DNA from: Methylorubrum rhodesianum | Lineage (GTDB): Bacteria > Pseudomonadota > Alphaproteobacteria > Rhizobiales > Beijerinckiaceae | Length of the DNA stretch: 64,000 nt | Assembly: GCF_014199985.1 (NCBI RefSeq) | Contig: NZ_JACHOS010000007.1 | Location: 1-64,000, forward strand | Direction of reading: 5' to 3' | Shown: in pieces, positions 35,686 through 43,891 of the stretch | Layout: every line of letters starts with the position of its first letter | Numbering within the stretch: the stretch's first letter is position 1 | Notes under the pieces: generated by a model | What the model saw: the letters and a program-made list of their open reading frames with translations, nothing else | Told to the model about the DNA's origin: nothing | Databases searched by the model: none | Made by a program: the position numbers and the translations under genes

Positions 35686-36285
35686 ATGACGTTCACCCTG
35701 CCCGAGCTGCCCTACGCCTACGACGCGCTGGGGCCGTACATGTCGAAGGAAACCCTCGAGTTCCACCACGACAAGCACCACAAGGCCTATGTCGACACCG
35801 GCAACAAGCTGCTGGAGGGCACCGACCTCGCGGGCAAGAGCGTCGAGGAGATCGTCAAGGCGAGCTACAACACCAATCAGGCGCTCTTCAACAACGCCGG
35901 CCAGCACTACAACCACCTCCACTTCTGGAACTGGATGAAGCCCAACGGCGGCGGTCAGCCCCCGGCCGAGCTCGCCAAGAAGATCGACGAGGATCTCGGC
36001 GGCTACGAGAAGTTCAAGGCCGACTTCATCCAGGCCGGCGTCGGCCAGTTCGGCTCGGGCTGGGCCTGGCTCGCGGTCAAGGACGGCAAGCTCGCGATCC
36101 TGAAGACCCCGAACGGCGAGAACCCGCTGGTCCACGGCGCCAAGCCGATCCTCGGCGTCGACGTGTGGGAGCACTCCTACTACATCGACTACCGCAACCG
36201 TCGCCCCGACTACCTCAAGGCGTTCATCGAGAATCTCGTGAACTGGGAATACGTCGAGAAGCTGTACGGGGAAGCCAAGGCCTGA
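35686..36285 (+). CDS. sodB: Superoxide dismutase (Fe/Mn family, iron type likely)
   Basis: Cytosolic enzyme (199 residues) that dismutates superoxide. The metal ligands are His27 (FHHDKHH), His in NNAGQHYNHLHFW, and Asp and His in GVDVWEHSYYIDYRNRRPDY. The Gln in NAGQHYNH, four residues before the second His, is the position that marks iron enzymes. The matching C-terminal position is Gly in TPNGENPL rather than the Gln of manganese enzymes. This points to Fe or cambialistic use. A long in-frame extension upstream is not coding. ATG 35686 has CAGGAG at the right distance, and a strong terminator follows. Confidence 0.95.
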   Translation: MTFTLPELPYAYDALGPYMSKETLEFHHDKHHKAYVDTGNKLLEGTDLAGKSVEEIVKASYNTNQALFNNAGQHYNHLHFWNWMKPNGGGQPPAELAKKIDEDLGGYEKFKADFIQAGVGQFGSGWAWLAVKDGKLAILKTPNGENPLVHGAKPILGVDVWEHSYYIDYRNRRPDYLKAFIENLVNWEYVEKLYGEAKA

Positions 36286-36310
36286 TCGGCCTCGCAGACC
36301 GGTCTGATGC

Positions 36311-36343
36311 AGCCGCCCCGTTCGCCGACGGGGCGGCTTTTTC
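36311..36343 (+). terminator. Rho-independent terminator of sodB
   Basis: An 11-bp stem (36311-36321 with 36328-36338), a 6-base loop and a run of five T. It is the clearest terminator in the window together with the one at 19693. Confidence 0.9.
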
Positions 36344-36420
36344 ATGCGCGCCGTGACCCTCCGGTCATTGTCGTGCCGCGTCTGACGGGCGTACTGCCCC
36401 GGTAGGCCATCCTATCCAGG

Positions 36421-36530
36421 CCCTCATCCTGAGGTGCCGGCGCGCGGCGTCGGCCTCGAAGGATCCTTCAGATCCCGCGCGCGAACGGGAGGATCCTTCG
36501 AGGCCGCTACGCGGCATCTCAGGATGAGGG
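36421..36530. repeat. 110-bp palindromic repeat element
   Basis: An almost complete inverted repeat. Outer arms 36421-36438 and 36513-36530 match at 17 of 18 bases (CCCTCATCCTGAGGTGCC and its complement). Inner arms 36452-36467 and 36490-36505 match at 16 of 16 (GGCCTCGAAGGATCCT). The centre is a 22-base GC-rich loop. It has no ORF or T tract and lies between the sodB terminator and murJ. A partial copy sits at 8006-8036. It looks like a dispersed REP/MITE-like intergenic element. Confidence 0.85.
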
Positions 36531-36574
36531 CTTGAGCGGGATCGACTGTTCGCACGGGATCGTCTGCTCAAAAA

Positions 36575-38104
36575 ATGATCCGCTCGATCCTCTCCGTCGG
36601 CGGCTGGACGCTGGTCTCGCGGGTCACGGGCTTTGCCCGCGACGTGGTCACCGCCGCCGTGATGGGCGCCGGGCCGATGGCGGATGCCTTCGTCGTCGCC
36701 TTCCGCCTGCCCAACCATTTCCGGGCGATCTTCGGCGAGGGGGCGTTCAACACGGCCTTCGTGCCGGCCTACACCCATCTGGAGCAGGCCGGCGCGGACG
36801 GCGCCGCCGCGCGCTTCGCCGATCGCGTCTTCACCCTGATGCTGATCGTGCAGGTGGCGCTGCTGGCGCTGGCGCTCCCGGCGATGCCGTGGATCGTGCG
36901 GGCGCTGGCACCGGGCTTTTCCGAGGACGGGGCGCGGTTTGCGCTCGCCGTGAGCCTGACGCGGATCACCTTCCCCTACCTGCTGTTCATGACGCTGGTG
37001 ACGCTGTTCTCCGGCATCCTCAACGCGCATCGCCGCTTCGCCGCCGCGGCCGGCGCGCCGGTCCTGCTCAACCTCGCGATGCTGGTGGCGCTGGGGCTGG
37101 TCTTCCTGTTCCCGAACGCGGCCTACGCCGCGGCCTGGGGCGTCTCGGTGTCCGGGGTGCTGCAATTTGCGCTAGTCTGGTGGGATGCGAGGCGCCACGC
37201 CTATGCCCCGCAACTGACGAAGCCCGTCCTGCGCGATCCCGATATGATCCGGTTCTTCAAGATCCTGGGACCGGCGGTGATCGGCTCGGCCGGCTTCCAG
37301 ATCGCGACGTTTGCCGACACCATCATCGCGAGCTTCCTGCCGACCGGCGCGGTCTCGGCGCTCTATTACGCCGACCGGATCTACCAGCTGCCCTTCGGCG
37401 TCATCGCCATCGCCGCCGGCACCGTGCTCCTGCCGGAGATGAGCCGACGCATCGCAGCCGGAGACGTGGCCGGCGCGCACGCGGCGCAGAACCGGGCCGC
37501 CGGTTTCTCGCTGGCGCTCTCGGCCCCCTTCACGATCGCCTTCCTGACCCTGCCGGGACTGATCATGGCGGCCCTGTTCCAGCGCGGCGCCTTCACCGCC
37601 GAGGACGCCGCCCGCGCGGCCTCGGTGCTCGCGGCCTACGGGCTGGCCCTGCCCGCCGTGGTCTTGGTGCGCTCGGCGGTGGCGAGCTTCAACGCCCGGC
37701 AGGACACCACGACGCCGCTCTACGCCTCGCTGACCGCGATCGCCGTCAACGTCGCGCTGAAACTCGTGCTCACCGGCCCCTACGGCGTCGCCGGCCTCGC
37801 GCTCGCCACCGCCATCGGCCAATGGATCAACCTCGCCCTTCTCTACGGACTGGCGCTGCGCCGCGGCTGGACCGCGCCGGGGCGCGTGCTCGGCGTTACC
37901 GTCGCCGCCGTCGTCGTGGCGAGCGCGGTGCTGGCGGGGCTCGCCGTCTACGGCCTGCCCTTCGCGGAGCGGATCGTGCCCGCCCTGCCCCACCTGCGCG
38001 AGATCGCCGTGCTCGGCGTCCTCGGCATCGCCGGGGCTCTGGCCTATGCCGGCACCCTGCTCGCGGTGATGGGGGCCTTCGGCGTGCGCTTGCGCCGCAG
38101 GTAG
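36575..38104 (+). CDS. murJ: Lipid II flippase MurJ (MviN)
   Basis: Inner-membrane transporter (509 residues, about 14 helices) that flips lipid II for peptidoglycan synthesis. The start SILSVGGWTLVSRVTGFARD and AFVVAFRLPNHFRAIFGEGAFNTAFVPAY are the MviN signature, and basic residues line the first helices as expected. PFGVIAIAAGTVLLPEMSR marks the central domain. It is transcribed alone or with the following haloacid-dehalogenase gene (30 bases downstream). Confidence 0.96.
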   Translation: MIRSILSVGGWTLVSRVTGFARDVVTAAVMGAGPMADAFVVAFRLPNHFRAIFGEGAFNTAFVPAYTHLEQAGADGAAARFADRVFTLMLIVQVALLALALPAMPWIVRALAPGFSEDGARFALAVSLTRITFPYLLFMTLVTLFSGILNAHRRFAAAAGAPVLLNLAMLVALGLVFLFPNAAYAAAWGVSVSGVLQFALVWWDARRHAYAPQLTKPVLRDPDMIRFFKILGPAVIGSAGFQIATFADTIIASFLPTGAVSALYYADRIYQLPFGVIAIAAGTVLLPEMSRRIAAGDVAGAHAAQNRAAGFSLALSAPFTIAFLTLPGLIMAALFQRGAFTAEDAARAASVLAAYGLALPAVVLVRSAVASFNARQDTTTPLYASLTAIAVNVALKLVLTGPYGVAGLALATAIGQWINLALLYGLALRRGWTAPGRVLGVTVAAVVVASAVLAGLAVYGLPFAERIVPALPHLREIAVLGVLGIAGALAYAGTLLAVMGAFGVRLRRR

Positions 38105-38134
38105 GTTCGCCGGGCCCGCCCCATCTCAGGCCGC

Positions 38135-38809
38135 ATGAGCGACCCCGATCTCCTCGCCGGCAAGAGCCACGCCGTCTTCGATGCCTACGGCACCCTGTTC
38201 GACGTGCATTCGGCGGTCGCGCGCCATGCCGACGCGCTCGGACCGCGAGCGGCGATGCTGTCCGAGCTGTGGCGGACCAAGCAGCTCGAATATTCCTGGG
38301 TCCACGGCCTGATGGGCCGCTATGTCGGGTTCTGGGACCTGACCGAGCGCGCCCTCGATTTCGCCCTGGCCAAGCATCCCGAGATCGACCGGGTCCATCG
38401 CGAAAACCTCCTCGACGCCTATCGCGCCCTCGACGCCTACGGCGAGGTGCCCGGCGTGCTGGAACGTCTGCGCGGGCGGGGCGTGAAGACCGCCCTGTTC
38501 TCCAACGGCAACGCCGCGATGCTGGAGCGGGCGGTGGCCTCGGCGGGCCTCGCCGAGCGGCTCGACGCGGTGCTCTCGGTCGATCCCGTGCAAACCTTCA
38601 AGACGGCGCCCGCCGCCTATCGTCTGGTCCTCGATCGGCTCGATACCGCGCGGGCGGAGGTGCTGTTCTTCTCCTCGAACCGCTGGGACATCGCGGGGGC
38701 GACGGCCTTCGGCTTCGACGCGGTGTGGGTGAACCGGACGGAGCAGCCCGACGAGTACCCGGACCTGCCGCCCCGCGCGGTCGTGAAGTCCCTCGCTGCG
38801 GTGATCTGA
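38135..38809 (+). CDS. Haloacid dehalogenase, type II (L-2-haloacid dehalogenase-like)
   Basis: HAD-superfamily hydrolase (224 residues). The nucleophile Asp is in FDAYGTLFDVHSAV, the type II pattern. LFSNGN, TFKTAPAAYRL (Lys) and FFSSNRWDIAGATAFGF complete the active site and match (S)-2-haloacid dehalogenases, including the SNxxWD loop. The length fits these enzymes. It could allow growth on or detoxification of haloacids, but the physiological substrate is not proven by sequence. It follows murJ by 30 bases. Confidence 0.9.
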   Translation: MSDPDLLAGKSHAVFDAYGTLFDVHSAVARHADALGPRAAMLSELWRTKQLEYSWVHGLMGRYVGFWDLTERALDFALAKHPEIDRVHRENLLDAYRALDAYGEVPGVLERLRGRGVKTALFSNGNAAMLERAVASAGLAERLDAVLSVDPVQTFKTAPAAYRLVLDRLDTARAEVLFFSSNRWDIAGATAFGFDAVWVNRTEQPDEYPDLPPRAVVKSLAAVI

Positions 38810-38921
38810 ACCGCCGCCAACGGCCCGTTCGCCAATCCTTAAGCTTGACCGGATTAGTTCGGACGCACGTGCCTGTCGTTTCCTTGTCTGATCCGTCCGG
38901 TTGTCCAAAGGATCCGTTCTC

Positions 38922-39263
38922 GTGCCCGCCCTATCTCTCCCCGTTCTCGCCCGGAAGGGCGTCTGCGCGGCGCTTCTCGGCGCCGCCCTCCTGTCCGCCG
39001 CCCCGGCCTCCGCCCGTGACGGCCGCAACGGCGCCCTGATCGGCGGTGCGGCGGCCGGCGTGATCGGCGGTCTCGCCGTCGGCGCGCTTCTGAACGGTGC
39101 CGCGCCCCCGCCGCCTCCGCCGGCGCGCCGGGTCTATGTCGAGGAGGAGCCGGTCTACGTCGCGCCTCCGCCGCGCCGCGGCCCGATCTGCCACTATGAG
39201 CGCCGCAAGGTCTGGCTCGACGAGGTCGAGTTCACCTACCGCCGGGTCGAGGTCTGCGAGTAG
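38922..39263 (+). CDS. Small exported glycine-zipper protein
   Basis: A 113-residue protein with a signal peptide (about residues 9-29, ending ASA). A Gly/Ala-rich segment follows (NGALIGGAAAGVIGGLAVGALL) that resembles a glycine-zipper membrane motif. Then come a Pro-rich stretch and a C-terminal tail with two cysteines (ICHYERRKVWLDEVEFTYRRVEVCE) that may form a disulfide. GTG 38922 is chosen because AAAGGA precedes it by about 10 bases, and a TTG at 38901 is the alternative. The function is unknown. It is convergent with the carbamoyltransferase gene. Confidence 0.7.
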   Translation: MPALSLPVLARKGVCAALLGAALLSAAPASARDGRNGALIGGAAAGVIGGLAVGALLNGAAPPPPPPARRVYVEEEPVYVAPPPRRGPICHYERRKVWLDEVEFTYRRVEVCE

Positions 39264-39304
39264 CTTTCTGGCGTTTACGCTGCGTGCGAGGACAGGCGCC
39301 CGCC

Positions 39305-41074
39305 TCAGGCCGGCGCCTCTTTCGTCAGGATCCAGTCCTCGACCACGATGGCGTCGAGGCCGGTGGTGTAGAACATCAGGATCGCGTCCTCCGCCGTGTG
39401 GAGGATCGGCTTGCCCATCACGTTGAAGCTGGTGTTGAGCAGGATCGGCACGCCGCTCAGTTCGGCAAATGCCGCGATCAGCGCCGCGTAGGCCGGATTG
39501 CGCTCGCGTGTCACGCTCTGGAGCCGCCCGGTGCCGTCGGCATGGACCACCGCCGGCACCCGCTCCCGCATCGCCTCGCGCCAGACCAGGGTGCGCTCCA
39601 TGTACGGGCTGTCGGCGTAGTCCTCGAACCAGTCCGGCCCAGCCTCGGCGAGGATCGAGGGTGCGAAGGGCCGGAACGCCTCGCGGTACTTCACCTTGGC
39701 GTTGAGCGATTCCTTGGCGTGGGCCGGGCGCGGATCGGCGAGGATCGAGCGGTTGCCGAGCGCCCGCGGGCCGAACTCCGCCCTCCCCTGCACCCAGCCG
39801 ACGAGGCCGCCCTCGGCCAGGATCTTGGCCGCCTCCCGCGTCACGCCCTCGTGGCCGAGGCGGCGGGCGCGGGGCTCCCACTCGGCCATGCGCTCCAGTG
39901 GCTCGGTCGAGACGGTCGAGCCGAGATAGGGCGTGAGCGGGCGGGCCGCGCGCGCCGGGCCCTTCCAGTCGGGATCGTCCTCGGCCAGCGCCAGCCACGC
40001 GGCGCCGATGGCGTTGCCGTCGTCGGCGGGCGCCGAGGGCACGTGCAGGCGCTGGAACCCCGAGCGCCCGAGCACCCGCCCGTTATAGGAGGAGTTGAGC
40101 CCGCAGCCCCCGGCGATGACGAGGTTGTCCGACGGCGCCAGGCGCCAGGCCTCGGCGACCAGCACGTCCATGAGTTCGGAAAAGATGTCCTGGCCGCAGC
40201 GGGCGAGGTCGGCCCAGCCCTGCTCGCCGACATCCTTCGGGCGCCGCGCCAGGATCTCGGCGGCGACCGCCTGGACCGTGGCTTCGTCGGCAAATTTCAG
40301 GCGCCCGTCCTCGACGGTGTAGAGGCGGCGCAGGATTGCCATCAGGTCCGGATCGGTGCGGCCATAGGGCGCGAGCCCCATGATCTTCCACTCCTCGCCC
40401 TTGATCTGGTCGAAGCCGGCGAGGTCGGTGACGAGGCCGTAGAGGAAGCCCACCGAGCCGCGCCCGCGCTGGCGCCGCACCTCCTCGATCCGCCCGTCCC
40501 TCAGGCGATAGATCGCCGCCGCGCCGGTCTCGCCCATGCCGTCGACGATCAGTGCGGTCGCCTCCTCGAACGGGCTGCCCCACAGGGCGTAGGCGGCGTG
40601 AGCGAGGTGGTGGGCGTAGCGCTTCCGCCCGGCGATGGTCGCCCGTGGCTTTCCGCCGAAGCCGCGGGTCTCGTTGTCGAGCGCGAGAACCGTGCCGTTG
40701 CCGGCCCGCGCCTGCATGGCGTGGAGATCGGCGATGAAGACCCGCTCGGCCCGCTCCGGCACGAGGGAGCGGTTGAGGGTGGAGGGGTGGTCGGCGAGCG
40801 CCGGAAGGTCGAAGGCGCCGGAGGCCGCCTGCCCTTTCAGGAACTCCGAGAACTGCTCGCCCCAGGAAGTGGCGACGACGAGCTCCGTCCCCTCGGGGAC
40901 GTGATGCTTCAGGAGGCCCGCCATGCGGGTGCCGGGATCGGGCTCGCAGTTCGGGGCGCGCTTGTATTGCAGGTAGCGCTCGGCGGCTTCGGCGAACAGA
41001 ACGGCGCCGTCCGGCCCGACGAGGGCGAGCGCCGGATCGTGGAAGGTCGTGGCGAGGCCGAGATAGGTGCGCAT
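39305..41074 (-). CDS. Carbamoyltransferase (NodU/TobZ family)
   Basis: Cytosolic enzyme of 589 residues that transfers carbamoyl groups from carbamoyl phosphate through a carbamoyl-adenylate. The N-terminal ASKHA (Kae1-like) domain starts with YLGLATTFHDPALALV and has the metal-binding YAHHLAHAAYA and LIVDGMGETGAAA motifs. The YrdC-like C-terminal domain has GGCGLNSSYNGR, WVQGRAEFGPRALGNRSILADPR and PILLNTSFNVMGKPI. Relatives modify Nod factors, antibiotics and lipids. No lipid, Nod or antibiotic genes lie beside it, so the acceptor is unknown. It is convergent with a small exported protein. Confidence 0.92.
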   Translation of the reverse strand: MRTYLGLATTFHDPALALVGPDGAVLFAEAAERYLQYKRAPNCEPDPGTRMAGLLKHHVPEGTELVVATSWGEQFSEFLKGQAASGAFDLPALADHPSTLNRSLVPERAERVFIADLHAMQARAGNGTVLALDNETRGFGGKPRATIAGRKRYAHHLAHAAYALWGSPFEEATALIVDGMGETGAAAIYRLRDGRIEEVRRQRGRGSVGFLYGLVTDLAGFDQIKGEEWKIMGLAPYGRTDPDLMAILRRLYTVEDGRLKFADEATVQAVAAEILARRPKDVGEQGWADLARCGQDIFSELMDVLVAEAWRLAPSDNLVIAGGCGLNSSYNGRVLGRSGFQRLHVPSAPADDGNAIGAAWLALAEDDPDWKGPARAARPLTPYLGSTVSTEPLERMAEWEPRARRLGHEGVTREAAKILAEGGLVGWVQGRAEFGPRALGNRSILADPRPAHAKESLNAKVKYREAFRPFAPSILAEAGPDWFEDYADSPYMERTLVWREAMRERVPAVVHADGTGRLQSVTRERNPAYAALIAAFAELSGVPILLNTSFNVMGKPILHTAEDAILMFYTTGLDAIVVEDWILTKEAPA

Positions 41075-41151
41075 GCTGCCGGGCTACACGCCGGCAGGCG
41101 GGGCGACAACCGCGTTGCGATGCGGGGAACGCCGTGCGAGACGAGCCGCCG

Positions 41152-41838
41152 ATGACGGACGCCTTCCCCGCCTCGCCTCCCCTCGCCCTCGTGATCTTCG
41201 ACTGCGACGGCGTGCTGATCGACAGCGAGCCGATCAGCCTCGCGACCCTGACGCGCGGCCTCAACGGGATCGGACTCGCCATCGATCTCGACACCGTGCG
41301 CGAGCGCTTCGCCGGCACTTCGATGATCTCGATCATGGAGCGCGTCGCCCGCGAGGATGGCATCACCGCTCCGGACGGCTTCGTCGAGCGGGTGAAGGCG
41401 GAGACGCTGGCCGCGTTCGAGGCGGAACTCACCGCCATGGCCGGCATCGCGGACGCCCTCGGCCTCCTGCGCCTGCCCTTCTGCGTCGCCTCCAGCAGCG
41501 ATCCGGTGCGGCTGCGCCGCTCGCTCGGTCTGACGGGCCTGCTGCCGCTGTTCGGCGAGCACGTCTTCTCGTCCGCGCAGGTGGCGCGCGGAAAGCCGTT
41601 CCCCGATCTGTTCCTGTTCGCGGCGGAGCGGATGGGCGTGGCGCCGGAGGGCTGCCTCGTCATCGAGGACAGCGTGCCGGGCGTTCAAGCGGCCCGCGCC
41701 GCGGGCATGCGGGTCGTCGGCTTCACCGGCGGCGGCCACTGGGGCCACGATCGGGATGGGCGAGATCTCCTGGCGGCCGGTGCGCTCACGGTCTTTTCCG
41801 CCCATGGGGAGCTCGGCCGCATCGTCGCCGCGGGCTGA
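41152..41838 (+). CDS. HAD-superfamily phosphatase (subfamily IA)
   Basis: A 228-residue hydrolase of the phosphoglycolate phosphatase/beta-phosphoglucomutase group. The nucleophile motif is VIFDCDGVLIDSEP, followed by VASSSDP, GKPFPDLFLFAAERMG and VIEDSVPGVQAARAAGM. The cap domain is helical (about 25-90). It may dephosphorylate a sugar phosphate such as fructose-1-phosphate or act as a mutase, which the sequence does not settle. GTG 41134 gives six extra residues and is an alternative start. It is divergent from the carbamoyltransferase gene. Confidence 0.88.
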   Translation: MTDAFPASPPLALVIFDCDGVLIDSEPISLATLTRGLNGIGLAIDLDTVRERFAGTSMISIMERVAREDGITAPDGFVERVKAETLAAFEAELTAMAGIADALGLLRLPFCVASSSDPVRLRRSLGLTGLLPLFGEHVFSSAQVARGKPFPDLFLFAAERMGVAPEGCLVIEDSVPGVQAARAAGMRVVGFTGGGHWGHDRDGRDLLAAGALTVFSAHGELGRIVAAG

Positions 41839-42167
41839 GCACGGCTCCCCGGCCTCGCAGCCGGGAGGGCAGGCCGGCCCTCGTCCCCGGTCTCCTCCTC
41901 GCTGCGGAGGAGGATGCCCGCGGCATGCGTATTACCTCGGAAGCCTCCAGTGCCATCCCGTGCTTCAGGATGTACCGGATGCCTCGGCGCACGCAGGAGT
42001 GTCATCGCGATCAGGGGTGCTGACGGCGCCGCGACGGGCGTGAGCCATGCGGTTTTCCGCTGGCGCCGCCGCGGTCGCTCCCGCCGCCGGGCCGCATCCC
42101 AGGCGGAGGGCCCGGCCGATGCGCGATCCGAAACTCCGATCCCGCGCCTCTTTCGAGGAGTGGCACG
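41839..42167. other. Intergenic region with a CTCCTC/GAGGAG hairpin
   Basis: About 330 bases without a convincing gene. A hairpin TCCTCCTCGCTGCGGAGGAGGA lies near 41891-41912 after the HAD gene but lacks a T run, so it is at most a weak terminator. GAGGAGTGG at 42157-42165 is the ribosome site of the next gene. Confidence 0.4.
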
Positions 42168-43025
42168 ATGGACGTTTCAACCTTCGAGATCCTCTACAAG
42201 CCGCTGACGCCGCCGCTCGGGGCGGGGACCGAGGCGATCGCCCGCCGCGTTCTGCAGGGCTACTTCCTCACGATCGCCAACACGGAGGCGTTCGATTTCA
42301 CCTTCCGGATCGCCTTCAACATCACCCTGCCGAATCCGGACAATCCGGCCCGGCGCCTCGACGGCAACACCCTGTTCATCACCGACGTCGCCTCGCCCGA
42401 CAACGTCTTCTCGACCAGCCTGACGCGCAGCCCGGCCGGCGGCAACCGCTATGTCGGGTCCTTCGTTGTTCCGGCCGGCAAGACCGCCCTCGTCGTGCTG
42501 TTGCCGAACATCACGGTGCCGACCTTCTTCGCCACGACGCCGGCCGATATCGAGATTCGAGGCTGGGTCTCGCTGTCTCTGCCATGCCTGTTTCGCAGGG
42601 TCGGGCGCTTCTTCAAGCTGACCCCACAGGAGGGCGCCCCGGCGCGCGTCCTGCTCAACGCCGAGCATCGCTCGACCTACCTGCCGCCGGGATGGCCGGT
42701 GACGGCGTCCGGCGATCTCGATTTCGACCAGACCGGGACCAATCTGACGCTGGCCAGCGGCATGGCTCTGAACGAGGTGCCGCAGGATCGATGCTTCTTC
42801 TTCCCGCCCGTCTTCGAGGCGCTGGAACCGGTGCTGAAGCGGATCCCGGATGCCCTCGTCATGGCCTCCGACCTCGACGAGGTCGAGGCGGCCGCCGCCC
42901 TCGTCGCCGGGCTGGCGCGTTTCGGCCCGGAGAACGAGAGCCTCGATGCGATGAACCGTGTCCTCGAACAGGCGGGGCTCGGCGTGCGTCTCGCGCCGGC
43001 CCCGAAAGCGGCCGGGCAGAAATAG
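42168..43025 (+). CDS. Conserved-looking hypothetical protein, beta-rich N-terminal half
   Basis: A 285-residue protein that I do not recognise. Residues 1-135 look like a beta-sandwich: alternating hydrophobic strands such as GYFLTIANTEAFDFTFRIAF, TLFITDV, GSFVVPAGKTALVVLLP and DIEIRGWVSLSL, with Asn/Asp/Pro turns. Residues 145-205 continue in strands. The last 80 residues are helical and acidic (EALEPVLKRIPDALVMASDLDEVEAAAALVAG). There is no signal peptide. A strong ribosome site (GAGGAGTGG) supports ATG 42168. It stands alone between two long intergenic regions. Confidence 0.7.
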   Translation: MDVSTFEILYKPLTPPLGAGTEAIARRVLQGYFLTIANTEAFDFTFRIAFNITLPNPDNPARRLDGNTLFITDVASPDNVFSTSLTRSPAGGNRYVGSFVVPAGKTALVVLLPNITVPTFFATTPADIEIRGWVSLSLPCLFRRVGRFFKLTPQEGAPARVLLNAEHRSTYLPPGWPVTASGDLDFDQTGTNLTLASGMALNEVPQDRCFFFPPVFEALEPVLKRIPDALVMASDLDEVEAAAALVAGLARFGPENESLDAMNRVLEQAGLGVRLAPAPKAAGQK

Positions 43026-43253
43026 CGCCGCACCCCTGCCGGGGCGGCCGCGCCTAAGCGCTTCTCACCACAGCTAAGACGCGCCAAGCGAGGCGCGAAT
43101 CGCGGCGCGATCTTTCACTGTCAAGCTGAACTTCGAAAGAACATTCCGTTGACGGTTGGGGTTTGACCACTCATCTTGAGGGCGTGCGAACGACTTCGCG
43201 CCGCGGTGATTTGTAGTGGCACGCTTGCGCCGCGTTATCAAACGCTAATGCAT

Positions 43254-43273
43254 CACGGCGCACTTGCGCCGTG
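43254..43273. repeat. Perfect palindrome CACGGCGCA-ct-TGCGCCGTG
   Basis: 9-bp arms with a 2-base spacer in the middle of a gene-free region. The following bases are not T-rich, so it is more likely a binding site or cruciform than a terminator. Confidence 0.5.
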
Positions 43274-43399
43274 GTCCTCGTGAGAGAGGAGGACTTGCCT
43301 TGATCGGATTGTTTATTTGTAAAACTTCGAAACAGCCCGGCGCCTGGGAGGGCCGGATGTGGGGGTGTTGTCGGCGGACGGTCACATCCGTGGGCTAGA

Positions 43400-43444
43400 G
43401 CATCGCGCCGAAAGGCGACCCCGGCTTCCGGGGTCGGACGATGC
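43400..43444. repeat. Nested inverted repeat resembling a dispersed alphaproteobacterial intergenic repeat
   Basis: Outer arms GCATCG/CGATGC (43400-43405, 43439-43444) enclose a perfect 8-bp hairpin GACCCCGG-CTT-CCGGGGTC (43417-43435). The layout AGAGCATC...CCGAAA...CCGG...CCGG...GATGC resembles the short REP-like elements common between alphaproteobacterial genes. That link is from memory. Confidence 0.5.
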
Positions 43445-43512
43445 AGCGATCCAGCGCCCACGAACGCCTTGCCGACAACCGGCCGACGATGGCCGCAGGA
43501 GTTCACCCCGTC

Positions 43513-43764
43513 ATGACCCGTGTCCAGACCGCCTATTTCGACGATGACGCGCTCGACCTTTCCAGCGCGGACGCCGCCCCCGCCCGCGTGATCGAGATCG
43601 GCGAGGTCACCGCCGGCATCGCCGTGCCCGAGCGCGGCGGTGTCCGCTTCTTCTCGTCCGAGCGCCGTTTCGACGGCCTCGACGGCACCCTGTTCCGCAC
43701 CGTGGAGCAGGCCGCCCGCGCCGCGCGGGAGAGGGATCGCCAGCCGCGCCTGCGCGCGGTCTAG
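43513..43764 (+). CDS. Small hypothetical protein, 83 residues
   Basis: A short acidic protein with no signal peptide or membrane segment, family unknown. The pattern TAYFDDDALDLSSADAAPARVIEIGEVTAGIAV, then RFFSSERRFDGLDGTLFRTVEQA, suggests a compact alpha/beta fold. ATG 43513 follows GCAGGAG at about 11 bases, and an in-frame ATG at 43489 is an alternative. A good terminator (43804-43841) follows, which supports it being an expressed gene. Confidence 0.6.
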   Translation: MTRVQTAYFDDDALDLSSADAAPARVIEIGEVTAGIAVPERGGVRFFSSERRFDGLDGTLFRTVEQAARAARERDRQPRLRAV

Positions 43765-43803
43765 GGCGTCCCGCCGACCGTCCCATCCCGATCGGCATAT
43801 GAA

Positions 43804-43841
43804 AGAGGCCGGCGTCTCCCCTCGGAGCCGCCGGCCTCTCT
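43804..43841. terminator. Stem-loop terminator between convergent genes
   Basis: A perfect 10-bp stem AGAGGCCGGC/GCCGGCCTCT (43804-43813 with 43830-43839) with a 16-base loop and a short C/T-rich tail. It serves the small gene at 43513 and probably also the IalB-like gene on the other strand. Confidence 0.65.
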
Positions 43842-43891
43842 TCTAGAAGCTGTGGTGGCGGGCGGCGGCCCGTTTCCCTCGACCGGGCAGG

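Larger units (their letters stand above)
43026..43512. other. Long intergenic region with two palindromic elements
   Basis: 487 bases without a convincing gene and richer in A/T than its surroundings between about 43100 and 43330. It contains a perfect 9-bp palindrome at 43254-43273, TTGAC-like boxes near 43150 and 43167, and a second nested inverted repeat at 43400-43444. A promoter or small RNA could lie here. Confidence 0.45.

Noticed and set aside
36421..36530. Terminator of sodB or attenuator of murJ
   Set aside because: sodB already has a perfect terminator at 36311-36343. The palindrome is too long, has no T tract and recurs elsewhere.
43171..43506. A 111-codon minus-strand frame in the long intergenic region
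   Set aside because: No ribosome site, an atypical composition, and it crosses the palindromic elements.
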